From Rattus norvegicus (lineage: Eukaryota; Chordata; Mammalia; Rodentia; Muridae), in assembly GCF_036323735.1 (NCBI RefSeq), contig NC_086026.1, forward strand, positions 73,933,039-73,997,038: a DNA stretch of 64,000 nucleotides. The letters are read 5' to 3'. Numbering within the stretch: position 1 is the stretch's first letter; each line of letters begins with the position of its first letter. The notes beneath the pieces are model-generated. The model searched no databases. It had not been told where the DNA came from and saw nothing but the letters and a program-made list of their open reading frames with translations. Shown in pieces: positions 22,394 to 32,482 of this stretch. The translations under genes and the position numbers were made by a program.

Positions 22394-22450
22394 GAGACCT
22401 CTACACCGACAGCTAGCTAGCGGCAGAGCCAGGTTTGAGCCGGTCTCTGG
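22373..22450 (-). repeat. MIR SINE fragment, reverse orientation
   Basis: CAAGGAAACTGAGACC, AGCTAGCTAGCGGCAGAGCC and AGGTTTGAGCCGG follow the MIR core in reverse. The beginning overlaps the end of duplicate copy 1. Confidence 0.65.
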
Positions 22451-22664
22451 AGATGACACTCAAAACCCTAGCTGGCACTTCTTTCCAGGGCTCTGTCATT
22501 GTTCTCTGGTCCTTTCTGTACTTGGAGAAGGGCAGGCTGGGAAAGTACCACAGGGGCCATGTCTCTTGCTCCACTCTATGGCCTATAACAAGTACGTGAC
22601 TCATCAGTGACCCTTCAAGCTTGCTCACAGCTGCCTGTTACTGCCCTGTTTTCCCCCAGTCTGG

Positions 22665-23028
22665 CCTTTATTGGCTTCTTCCCCTGTTGCCCTGACAGAA
22701 CACCTGAGAAAAGCAGCTTAAGAAAGGAAGGGTTCAGCTGGGTGGCGGCGGCACCCGCCTTTATTCCAGGACTCCAGAGGCAGATCTCTGAGTTTAGAGG
22801 CCAGCCTGGTCTGCAGAGTGAGTTCCAGAACAGCCAAGGTGGCAGGGAAGGCATTGTGGTAGATGGGCGAGCAGCTGGTCACATGGCGTCCGCAACCAGG
22901 AGGCAGAGTGCTGAACGCTGGCGCTCAGCTTGTTTTCCCTTCTCCTTCTTTCTGGGAGCCTTCTCCATGGAGTGGTTCCACCATGGTTAGGGTAGGCCTG
23001 CCTCAACTAACCTACTCTAGAAATAGAA
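22665..23028 (-). mobile_element. MaLR LTR, reverse orientation, split by a B1
   Basis: CCTGTTGCCCTGACAGAACA and CCTGAGAAAAGCAGCTTAAG precede the B1. GCAGCTGGTCACATGGCGTC, GCTGGCGCTCAGCTTG and AACCTACTCTAGAAA follow it. The order matches the reverse complement of one rodent MaLR LTR. The B1 at 22737-22850 interrupts it. Confidence 0.65.
22737..22850 (+). repeat. B1 SINE nested in the MaLR LTR
   Basis: GCTGGGTGGCGGCGGCACCC, GAGGCCAGCCTGGTCTGCAG and GTGAGTTCCAGAACAGCCAA are clear B1 landmarks. Confidence 0.85.
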
Positions 23029-23029
23029 A

Positions 23030-23830
23030 TCTGTCTATTAATATACATGTTTTGGTAAATATTAAAAACAACTATCTTTTATCCTATGCTAGCACTGGCA
23101 CCTTTGGGCCACATGGCACTGCGGGCTATCTTTATCTCAGAGGCTCCATGCTGCCCACAAGTACTCTCAAACCCAGGGGGTTCTCGAGCCATTCCAGCGT
23201 GGCACCTTACCACACTGCTCCCTAGAGTTAGTTCCAGCACTGGAGAGCCATATGGAACCAACCTTAATTCATCTCTGGTTAGAATCTCTCCCAGCGGCTC
23301 TCTGGGTTAGGGTGCTAAGGCCCGGGGCACTCAGCTGATCTGCAGTGGGGATTGGCTAGCTGTGCTTCTGCCACGGTGTCAAGCTTTCTACGGGGCCAAG
23401 ATCACACTGGGTTCCTCTCATGTGTAGCCTGCCCTCCTAACTCATTCCCTAAACAGTCCTGTAGCCGTTCAGCGCTACCCTCCACATCATTCCAACAAGG
23501 AAACTAGTCTTGAACTCTGGTTCCAGCTACCCGGTAAAATCAGGTCTCGATAAAGTATAATTTATCAATCAGATTTGTATGTTAAATTCTCAATTCACAA
23601 TACATCCATACAATAAACTCACAACCAATTGATAAAGATATAAACTGCCCACCTAGATAAGAAATCTATCCCTTAAGAAATATTCATAACAACCTGTATC
23701 TATGTAGAGATGCATGGCGAGGATCGTTTATGTCTGCCTCCCTGTTGCCTCTCCTTTCTCCTTCTCCCTTTCCTTTTAAAACTTTGTTCCCGCCTCCCTT
23801 CCTTCTCGTCCAATGACAGGCCTTGTTTTA
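23030..23830 (-). mobile_element. LTR/ERV-like element interrupted by duplicate copy 2
   Basis: AT-rich sequence including CTCGATAAAGTATAATTTAT, CAATTGATAAAGATATAAAC and TTTTAAAACTTTGTTCCCGC has the look of a rodent ERV LTR in reverse. The family was not recognised with certainty. The 206-bp duplicate sits inside it. Confidence 0.4.
23300..23505 (+). repeat. Local duplication, copy 2 (206 bp, likely inserted)
   Basis: Same segment as 22188-22393, offset exactly 1,112 bp. It breaks an LTR-like element: the flanks on both sides (23030-23299 and 23506-23830) read as parts of one element, while the flanks of copy 1 are unrelated. Confidence 0.9.
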
Positions 23831-25139
23831 TCTTGTGTCTGCCTTCATCTGCATAACAATATCAGCCTACACATATCCCATCAGGTTCATGATCAATATT
23901 GGCTATCATACACACTACCTCATTATTCTCTTTTCTCTCGCCTCTCTTTCTTCCATTGGCCTGTGGCCAGCTCTGAAGCCAGGGCAGCATCCGCTGTGTC
24001 CATATCTGGCATGGTCCTCCGCACCCGGTGCTGCTCACTGTTTAACTGTGTACATTCACGACGCCTCACTTCCTGCCCTGAGACTTCCTCCACAGTGGGG
24101 CTGACATCTCACTTGTCCTCACAAGGCTGAGCTCCTCGTGCTGCCTGGCACACAGCAGACACCATCTTTAGTGAGGTTGGGTGGACTTGCTCTTCTGTCT
24201 GACCCCACCCTCTCCCTGTGAGGAAGAGCATCTGGCTCTGTAGGGGCTTCAGTAAGAAAACAAGCAAGCAAAGCCTGTTACTTGATCTTACAGAGATTTT
24301 ACGCCAACTTCCTTAGGCAGTTTGCCATAAGGCTAGACTCATATGGGTCCTCCCGAGGCGGCCAGTATGACGTGTAGCTAGAGAGAAAAGAGAGGTCCTG
24401 GGAAGGAAAGAAGCAGAGTCCCAGGAAAGATACAATCTGAGGTTTCAATGGTCAATATGGAACATAGTGCCAAGGCACTAGGGGGCACTGGGAGCCAGGC
24501 CAATGTGACAGGCCAGGCTGGATGGTGTGGTACTCACACAATGTGACTCCATGGCCAGGGGCAGCTCCTGAAGGCACATTTTTCATCAGTTGAGTCTGAA
24601 TTGCTTCCAGGTGGGACACCCCTAACTCTTTCTTTTTCCAAGGGACGTGTGATCAATTCTGGACCCAGATATGGGGAAAGCGGAGTCTGTTGAAAGCTGT
24701 AGTCTTGGCTAATCCTTCCAGGCCAGCTGAACCATGTTCTTTCCCCCCATGCCTGACAAGAGGTGACCAAGGGACATATGGTAGCTCTCTTGGCATTGGG
24801 TGGGTAGCAGATTGGATGGGGGAGCCAAGGTGATTAAGAGTTGATGATCTGGGTAGAGAATGGCCTGGAAAGGCCAAACGGGCACATCTTATCCTGACAC
24901 CTTCTGCCTTGCTGGACCAGGGAGGGAGCCCTGATGGTAGTAAATGACCAAGGGAAGCACTGGGGGACAGACCCATTGCTCCCAGCATCTCTTGCCCCCC
25001 AGTGTACATCTCACAGTTAGCTCCACCTTACCTTAAGTCCTCACACCCAGTGAGACTCCTAAGCAGGCAGCCACTGCCTAACCATCGTCGTACAGTAGTG
25101 AAGCCTAGGCAGAACTGGGGAATCCGTCACCCCCTAATA
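23831..25139. other. Unique intronic sequence
   Basis: No repeat or gene recognised. One 118-codon minus-strand frame (24653-25009) lacks domain features. Confidence 0.5.
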
Positions 25140-25330
25140 GGAGAAGCCCATTCCGGCAGTCTGCGTAATAGGCCTCAAATTGAATAATTAATAAAGTTAT
25201 AAAAATATGTCTACTTTACGGCCAGAATAACTCAGCCTCAATTAGAAGCAATTATTTCTTGTAGTTACACCACTTGGAATTTTTCACAAATGTCTTCATG
25301 AACAGCTCTAGCAGCAAGACAGGATTTCAG
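25140..25330. promoter_or_regulatory. Candidate conserved element (AT-rich, repeat-free)
   Basis: TTGAATAATTAATAAAG, CAATTAGAAGCAATTATTTC and GGAATTTTTCACAAATG lie in a block without repeat signature. Homeodomain-like cores are clustered. Function is inferred only. Confidence 0.28.
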
Positions 25331-25599
25331 GTTTGAATGCCTGTTTGAGAAGTTTGCTGAGACCAGCTCTAGGCAGCTAGGGATCCTTTCAGTTGAAGAC
25401 CATCTATCTTTCTCTCCATGCACACATCACCCCATCCATCAGTTCAGCTAAACACCCTGTCTACTATGTATCAGTATATTCATCTACCCATCTGTCCTTT
25501 ACTGTCTGTCCACTTATCTGTTGATCCCTTCATTCCTTTCCTCCTATGTGAACATTTTTCTGTCCACATACCCAACCACTAGCCCATCTATCTGCCCAC

Positions 25600-25870
25600 C
25601 CATATTCTGACCCATCTTCCTTCTTATCCATCTACTCATCCATCCACCCACCCATCCATCCATCCATCCATCCACCCATCTATCCATCCATCCACCCACC
25701 CATCCATCCACCCATCCGTCCATCCATCCACCCACCCATCCATCCACCCATCCGTCCATCCATCCACCCACCCATCCATCCACCCATCCGTCCATCCATC
25801 CACCCACCCATCCATCCACCCATCCGTCCATCCATCCACCCACCCATCCAATTATCTATTCACCCATCCA
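25600..25870. repeat. CATC/CACC tetranucleotide minisatellite with 36-bp higher-order units
   Basis: The core 25702-25845 is four exact tandem copies of a 36-bp unit made of nine tetramers (ATCC, ACCC and one GTCC per unit). The flanks are simpler ATCC/ACCC variants. The minus strand reads as a Trp/Asp/Gly-rich repeat in two frames, an artefact of the tetramer. Confidence 0.95.
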
Positions 25871-26524
25871 CACAATTAGACATTTCTTTTTTGCCTTCTA
25901 TATGTGCTCTGTTCTGAGCATAAGAACCATACTGTGCCAAAGCAAGTGGCTTGAGTCATAGCTGCCCTTTTTTCTGTTCTTCCACAGAGGTCCTGATGTT
26001 TATGACCATTTTGCTGTTCATCTTTCTGTCTAGTTCACAGATACAGATGATGACACAGATACAGGTACAGGTACAGACACAGGTACACACACGCTGTGAC
26101 TTAAACCTGCTCTTGAACTAAGTTTGTTTCAGTGTGCACTTGAGAGCTTAGCAATCTGCTGGCTCCAACATGTCCAGTGTTCTCATCCTAACCTTTGATT
26201 GGTGAGAGTCAGAGGTGTATATCTGGCTCCGCCCTGAGTCCATTTGCAGGAAGACGTGGGATGAGACACCCTTTTTTGACATCAGTAAAACATGAGAGTC
26301 AGTGTGACATTGGGCTCCTAAGGATGATCGGTCTCAAGAGGCTTGGGGCTACTTGCTGGGGACTTAAACCTGCGGCCTAGGAGTCTGAACCTAAGTTTGA
26401 TTCTGAGTCAAATCTCATTCTTTCTAGAAATCCTGTAGGGAATCCTTCTTTAAGCCCATGTTCTTTCTGCTAGGAGCAGATCTTTCTGGTTTCCCTGCCT
26501 AAACAAGGGTTATTTTCTTCTTCT

Positions 26525-26690
26525 TTAAGTTTTATTACATTTATTTATTTGTGCATGTGTGTGAGTAGATGTATGTGGGCACATGTTCCTTAGGGGAGGT
26601 TAGAAGATGACCTGTGGGAGTTGGGTCTTTCCTTCTGCTATGTGGGTGCTGGGGGATCTTCATTAAGATGGAAGGGGCCGACTCCTGAGA
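26525..26690 (-). repeat. B3 SINE, reverse orientation
   Basis: TTACATTTATTTATTTGTGC, GAAGATGACCTGTGGGAGTT and CTTCTGCTATGTGGGTGCTG follow B3 in reverse. The head is replaced by sequence leading into the C-rich tract. Confidence 0.65.
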
Positions 26691-26711
26691 GTTGTCCTCT
26701 GACAACTGTCT

Positions 26712-26944
26712 CCCACCCCTCCCCTCCCCCTCCCCTCCCCTCCCCCTCCCCCTCCCCTCCCCTCCCCTCCCCTCCCCTCCCCTCCCCCTCCCCCTCCCCC
26801 TCCCCTCCCCTCCCCTCCCCTCCCCCTCCCCTCCCCTCCCCCTCCCCTCCCCTCCCCCTCCCCCTCCCCTCCCCTCCCCTCCCCCTCCCCTCCCCCTCCC
26901 CCTCCCCCTCCCCTCCCCCTCCCCTCCCCCCCCACACACACACA
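26712..26944. repeat. CCCCT/CCCCCT tract (about 220 bp), quadruplex-prone
   Basis: Nearly pure alternation of CCCCT and CCCCCT, ending in a C8 run and a short CA run. The minus strand has dozens of G4-G5 runs with one-A loops, and the plus strand is i-motif capable. Confidence 0.95.
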
Positions 26945-27284
26945 AGTAAATGATTAAAAAAAAATTGAAGTTCTAGAAAGGATGAAGTAGTGAGTTGCCA
27001 ATATAATTTAGGGAGCAATTGGTAGTCTTAAGCAAAGATATCAATACTAGCCTCACGGTACCAGAAATTGCAAGGCTATCCCTACCACAGTCTAGATTAA
27101 TAAACAATTCCATAGCATGTCCCAGTACACACATATACACCCACTGATATTTTCAAATCTCTTCTAATTAATTTTTTAAAGTGATAGCTTTGACCTACTA
27201 TATTGATTTCATGACTTCCCTCTGGGTTCCCACCCACAGTTTGCCTCAGGGATCATCTCTGGCACGCACAGCCCTGAATCATCA

Positions 27285-27700
27285 TTGGTAATGGAGAAAA
27301 GCCTCTCACAACATAGAGGCCCCTTAAGAGGGAAATGGATAAATTGTAATATATTCCCACAGAGGAGTCTCCACAGCCGTTAAAATGAATGAAGTTGTGC
27401 TCTGACTGTCTACCTGAATGAATCTGAAATATATCACAGTGGATAGAGAAAAAGCCAGGTGGGGAGGGCTACATACATAACATACAGTATCACTTATGCA
27501 AGTTTAAAAGCATGCAAAATAATGAGTGTATTATTGATGGGCCTATGCATATGTAGTAAGTGTGTAAAAACAGACATGAAAAGAACAAAGAGTAAAGCTA
27601 GGTTCCCTGGGAAGGGAGCGGACGGATGGGAAGGGACCCAGAGGGAGCACATTGAGCTGTGTGCTGTTTTACACGTGAAATACCAGCAGTAGCAGACGGG
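27285..27700 (+). mobile_element. Ancient L1 (L1M-type) fragment
   Basis: GGGAAATGGATAAATTGTAA, CAGCCGTTAAAATGAATGAA, GAATGAATCTGAAATATATC and ACAGTATCACTTATGC follow the late ORF2 / 3' UTR phrase order of old mammalian L1s. Heavily diverged. Confidence 0.5.
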
Positions 27701-28019
27701 AGCATGCTAGGATTTGGTGGGTGGATATAGTGTTTCCATTTTCTCTAAACTTCATCAAAACATTCCTATGCAAAAAGAAGTCATTGCCACCTCGTCTGGG
27801 GGGCACCTGAGCTCATGTGGAGGAGTAGGCTGGGGAGAAAAGTGCTATTTTTGCTTAACTCAGGTGCTTATTTGGTTTAGTTCAGCAAGAGTTTACTGAG
27901 CACCTGTTATGGGTTGTCCACAGCAGGTGTGAGGTGGGGGCAGTGTCAGCAGGAACTCGGTAGGAGAGAACTCAGCGGGGGCACAGCTGCCCACCCATCG
28001 GTACCATCAAAAGCATATG

Positions 28020-28201
28020 GGAGAGTTGGGAGACTGCGAGTCACGTGCTTGCCGCCCAAGCACGAGGACTGAGTTCAGATTCCTAGTACCCATATGAAAG
28101 GCATGGTGGTGCACAGTTCTAATCCCAGCCCTAGTGCTAAACCTTTGGCTAACCTTTGGCCTCCTCATGCACACCTGCACAGGTATACATACACCCCACA
28201 C
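28020..28201 (+). repeat. B3/B4-like SINE
   Basis: CACGTGCTTGCCGCCCAAGC, ACTGAGTTCAGATTCCTAG, TACCCATATGAAAGG and TTTGGCCTCCTCATGCACAC follow a tRNA-derived SINE body. Confidence 0.6.
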
Positions 28202-28203
28202 AG

Positions 28204-28244
<41 letters not shown>
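28202..28244. repeat. CA dinucleotide microsatellite
   Basis: About 20 CA units at the 3' end of the preceding SINE. Confidence 0.95.
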
Positions 28245-28245
<1 letters not shown>

Positions 28246-29320
28246 GCGCCTACATGCACTGGTCAGCATTCATGTCCCAAAAACACCCCAAAATTCGGAA
28301 TGTGTTTCTGGTAAATAAGGGACAGCTCTCCCTGGAGGAGGTGAGAACCAAGATGGGCCTTGAAGGATGGGTAAAGAGGCTTTGTTGAAGATTCTGGAAA
28401 GGAGATGAAGCCAGAGTTCCGGATAGCTCGGGTCTGAGTAGAAGACAATGAGGCAGGCATCCTGCCTCTCTAACCTGAACACCGCAGCTGGAAGAGTTCA
28501 AAACTCCCTGAACAGCAGCACCCAGGGTGAGATAACGGAGTGAGGAGGGGTCTCATTAATCACGGGCTCCAAGAAGAGCTGGCTCCTGGAGGATGCAGGA
28601 AATTGGAGATAACTTGCCTGCCCAGGAAAGGCACAGTCTCTTGGGGCCAGCCCATTCCACTGCCCATCCTCAGGCAGGGAGGAAGGGGGCAAAGGCCTGC
28701 TCAAATCCCAGACTGCAAATTTATTTGACCAGCTCCCAATAAATTCCTCATGCCAGAGGCTTGGCCATCCATCTCAGGTGGCAGGGCAGAGACAGAGGTG
28801 GGGGTGGATAGCAGAGGAAGCGTCGGTCTAAGATTGCTCGGGGACACGGCCACATGTCTTGCTAGGAGGCAAGCCCCTAAATCCTCCAGTGACTTGCTCC
28901 CCCCCTAGTAAATCTGAATAGTTTAAAATAACTCCTTCCGACCTTGAGGCTGGCGCCAACTTTCTGCCATCCATCAGCCCTGGCCAGTTTCTTATTAAGG
29001 TTCTGCTGTTCCTTCGGAAAAGTCGCCACCTTAAATCAAGGGGCCGATAGGGCAAGGGAGAGACACAGGACCCTGAGACAGCAGGGGCTACAGAAAGTCA
29101 GGAAGAAGAGGTACCAGTATGCCGCAGAGGTAAGCTAGTCCACCTCTCAGGGCTCCAGGCTGATGCTCCAAAGTGAGCTTCCCCTCTGAGGTCTTCACGT
29201 GGCCGCAGGGAGAGGGATGAGGCCAAGGCTGAGCAGGCTGCAGCCATAGTGGACCATGTCCTATTTCATCAGTCACTGCTTGGGACCACAGGTGCTAATT
29301 GGCACACTTAATGCCCCACG
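28245..29320. other. Unique intronic sequence
   Basis: About 1.1 kb without recognisable repeats. Includes an AT-containing patch near 28715-28750 and 28910-28935. No gene recognised. Confidence 0.5.
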
Positions 29321-29324
29321 CCTT

Positions 29325-30290
29325 TTTAGTCTGTGTGTGCCTATGTGAGTACTGATAAGTTTGCATGTGTGCACACATACAAGCAGAGGCCAGAGGTCCA
29401 CCTTGGTGTTATCTCTCAGGTTCTATAACCCTTGTTTATTTTTAGATTAAAAATTATATACATATATGTATTATGTGTGTGTATCTGTGTGTGCCTGTGT
29501 ATCTGTGTGTGTATCTGTGTATACCTGTGTGAGTATATGCCCAGTGTGAGCAGGCACCAGTGGAAGTCTGTCTTAGTTTCTTTTCTATTGCTGTGATAAA
29601 ACCATGGCCAGGGAACTTATAAAAGAAAGAATTGAATTTGGAGCTCATGGTTCCAGAGGTTAGCAGAGTCCATGATCATCATGGTTGGGAGAATGGCAGC
29701 AGGCAGATAGGCAGGAAGGCAGAAATGGTGCTGGAGCAGTGACTGAGAGCTTGCATCTGTGTGATCCACAGGCATGAAATCAGAGAGAGAAGAGAGGGAG
29801 GCGGGGGAAGCAGGGGATGGTGTGAGCAATTGAAACCCCAAAGCCCACCCCAAGTGACACACCCCCTAATCCTTCCCAAACAGTTCCAACACTGAGAACC
29901 AAGCGTTCAAACATGTGCATCAGTGAGAACCTTTCTTATTCAAGTCACAAGGGCAGAAGAGGGCATCAGATCACCTGAGACTGGAGTTACAGGTGGTTGT
30001 GAGTTACTTGACTTGAGGGCTGGGAACTGAACCTGGGTCCTATGGAGGAGCAAAGGACCCTTAACCATGGAGTTACCTCTCTGACCCCTCCACCTTCTTT
30101 TTGGGAATAGCATCTCTCATTGGTCTAAAGCTCACCAAGAAGGCTAGGCTGACTGGCCCGTGAGCCTCAGGGATCCACCTGGGATTATAAACATGAGCCA
30201 CTGAATCCAGCTTTCAATGTGGATGCTGGGACTAGAGCTCAGGCCCTCATTTGTAGCATGGCGAGCACTTTGCTGAGCCTTTGTTTATGC
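29325..30290 (-). repeat. Composite SINE nest split by B3 and ORR1 insertions
   Basis: 29325-29435 (GTGCACACATACAAGCAGAG, CCACCTTGGTGTTATC) and 30085-30290 (AAAGCTCACCAAGAAGGCTA, CTGGGATTATAAAC, TTTGCTGAGCC) read as two halves of one reverse B4-type composite SINE. A reverse B3-like SINE (29436-29573 and 29950-30084) lies between them, itself split by an LTR. Confidence 0.55.
29579..29949 (-). mobile_element. ORR1-type MaLR LTR, reverse orientation
   Basis: Starts TGTCTTAGTTTC and contains ATTGCTGTGATAAAACCATG, TTGGAGCTCATGGTTCCAGA, ATCATCATGGTTGGG and AATCCTTCCCAAACAGTTCC, ending CACA. This matches the reverse complement of ORR1-type LTRs. Flanking 5-bp sequences AAGTC and AGGGC agree at 3 of 5 positions, a possible decayed duplication. 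Confidence 0.82.
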
Positions 30291-30812
30291 CTCTGTGTCC
30301 TGTAGTTTCTATGTGCCTGTGCTCAGTTACAGAAGTAAGCAGAGGGAGGCTGTGCGTGTTTTCACAGATATTCTTTTTAGTTAGGAAAACAGATGCTTCT
30401 ATGCACGTGTTTATTTCCCAAAGTACAATAACTTTAGGGGGTGAGGGTTGAGGAGACACTAAAAGGGTGCTGGGGGTGTTGGATAGAGTGACTGAAGTGG
30501 GTGAAGGGTCACCATTGGGAGGGTCCACTTGAGTGCAGGCTTGAAAGCCAGGGAGGAACCAGCCATATAGAATCCTGGGGCATCTATGTTGGATCCAGCC
30601 TTAATTCTTGGTCACTTTTTGAATCACAGAACAAAATTTATTTTGCATGTGGGTCAGTTGCTAAGCCAGGCTCTTTGAGGACTCCTGAATGTACAAGGGA
30701 GAATCTACTCACCCAGAACACAGTGGATGTCATCCTGCCCATGTGTTAGGGACTGAAGCATCCTGCTGAAAGTTCAGAAGAGACACAGGCCCAGTCCCCC
30801 ATCCCACCCCCC

Positions 30813-30813
<1 letters not shown>

Positions 30814-30864
<51 letters not shown>
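30814..30864. repeat. CA dinucleotide microsatellite
   Basis: About 25 uninterrupted CA units, preceded by C-rich sequence. Confidence 0.95.
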
Positions 30865-30868
<4 letters not shown>

Positions 30869-30959
30869 AGAGCCTGGAGAGGTGAGGAGTTCAGGAGAAG
30901 AGAGTACCCAAATGATGTCATCTGGCAGCTGTGCATTCTGCGACCAGCACCAGCTCTGG

Positions 30960-31145
30960 GCCCCATAAGTCACATTTACTCTGTCAGCTGCTAGTCCTGG
31001 GTGGCGGCATGCATCGCACTAATTACCAAGACAAACCACGGTGTTTCTCGGAGCGGATGACTCACCTTGGCTTATCAGCACAAGAAATCTGGGCCCCACC
31101 AGTGTGGTGGTACCAGCTTTCTGCTAATAATTAGCTACTGACCAT
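30960..31145. promoter_or_regulatory. Candidate conserved element
   Basis: Repeat-free block with CGCACTAATTACCAAGAC, GCGGATGACTCACC (AP-1-like TGACTCA) and TGCTAATAATTAGCTACTG. Regulatory role is inferred from motif content. Confidence 0.3.
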
Positions 31146-31149
31146 GTGG

Positions 31150-31835
31150 TGTGGGGTCCTTCCTCATAGCTGCCCCCGCTGTCATGGAGATAGCCACAGC
31201 TTCTCCTCTCTTTCACACTGTGAATGTTTCAGCCCCTGGGGTCACAGAGCAGTTTGAGGCAAACAACACAGGGGTGACCTTTCCCTAAAGTGACTTCTCT
31301 CTAGGGAGGGCACACTCAGGCAGACATACAAAGGAGCAGCCACCCATACCCACACCCATACACAAGGCAATGCAATGTGATTAACAGAGAAAAACTAACA
31401 GGGCAGACCACTCTGAGTCTACGCTCAGTTCTAAACTTCTTTTGATATCCATCACAGTCAAGGGGACCAGGGGACAGCCTAGAAGTGACTTGCAAGCTGG
31501 TTGCTGACTTCCCAGGCTAGCCCTGTATACTGCTGAAGAGGCAACTGACCCCAGGGAGACAGTAACAGTTCCTGCCCTCAGGGAGCATAGGACCAGACAG
31601 AAAGAAACAGGCAAGCAAGGCCTGAAAGATGTGGCAGGAGCTGGGTGATACCTGCAGGGCTGGGTGGCAGGAGAGAGAAGGGTCAATTCCTTAAGATGTC
31701 CCTAGGATGGGGTTCCTATCTCTTCCTATAGTTGCACAGGCTTTAGGAATAGAACGGCATATATGGGGGCCACATGGTCATTAAGTTCTATCAACCAATG
31801 CTACAGATGAAATGGGAGGAGAAGGGCGAGGAGGG
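31150..31835. other. Unique intronic sequence
   Basis: No repeat recognised. A 101-codon minus-strand frame (31381-31686) has no domain signature. Confidence 0.5.
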
Positions 31836-31892
31836 GAAGGGGGAGGATAGAAGAGGGGGAGGGGGAGGGGGAGGGGGAGGGGGAAGGGAGGT
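31836..31892. repeat. GGGGGA purine tract
   Basis: Five-G runs separated by single A, quadruplex-prone on the + strand. Confidence 0.9.
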
Positions 31893-31984
31893 ATTAAGCC
31901 AATGCACTGCTTTCTCCCAAGTCTACTTTGGTTCCTAATCCCATTACTTTTGCTTTCGGCACCTCCTTGTCTACACTGATCTAG

Positions 31985-32160
31985 GGAAGGGGGTAGGTGT
32001 TATTAAGCATTTATGCTGTGGCAGGTTCTGGGCTGGGCACTTACACACATTGATCTTGCTTAATCCTCCTGACAGCCTTGCTAACCCCCTCATTGGACAG
32101 ATGAGGGCACAGAGAGGTGAAGCTGTCAGGATGTCACGGCTGCTAGCAGGAACAGGGATT
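31985..32160 (-). repeat. MIR SINE, reverse orientation
   Basis: TTAAGCATTTATGCTGTGGC, CTGGGCACTTACACACATTG, CTTGCTTAATCCTCCTGACA and GACAGATGAGGGCACAGAGA are a good MIR core in reverse. Confidence 0.75.
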
Positions 32161-32227
32161 CACTGGCAAGAGCATTTGCCTTACCCAGAAGTCCTTGCAC
32201 TTAGCTCTGGAGAAAGGTTGTACTTGA

Positions 32228-32345
32228 CTAGGCTGTGATGGTGTACACCTATGATCCTGATGCCGAGGAGACTGAAGCAGGAGGATTGCCATGAGTGTAA
32301 GACCAGCCTGGGCAACATATTGAGACCCCCATTTAAATTTTTTTA
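32228..32345 (+). repeat. B1-related monomer SINE
   Basis: GGCTGTGATGGTGTACACCT, AAGCAGGAGGATTGCCATGA and AGACCAGCCTGGGCAACATA are 7SL-derived (B1/PB1-like) landmarks, followed by A/T-rich tail. Confidence 0.75.
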
Positions 32346-32447
32346 AAAAATCGAATAAAAATTTGATGAGATTAATAAAGATGCCCCCAGGGCTACCATC
32401 TTAAAGTGGCCATTTTACAGCGACATGTGCCTCACAGGGCTCTGCTA

Positions 32448-32467
32448 AGTGCTAGTGCACTAGCACT
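32448..32467. repeat. Perfect 20-bp palindrome
   Basis: AGTGCTAGTGCACTAGCACT equals its own reverse complement. It lies 15 bp before the polypyrimidine tract, and half of it recurs just downstream (GCACTAGCG). Confidence 0.9.
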
Positions 32468-32482
32468 CGCTCTTGCACTAGC

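Noticed and set aside
25702..25845. Regular 36-bp units that superficially resemble a CRISPR array
   Set aside because: Units are directly contiguous with no spacers and are built of tetramers, in a rodent intron.
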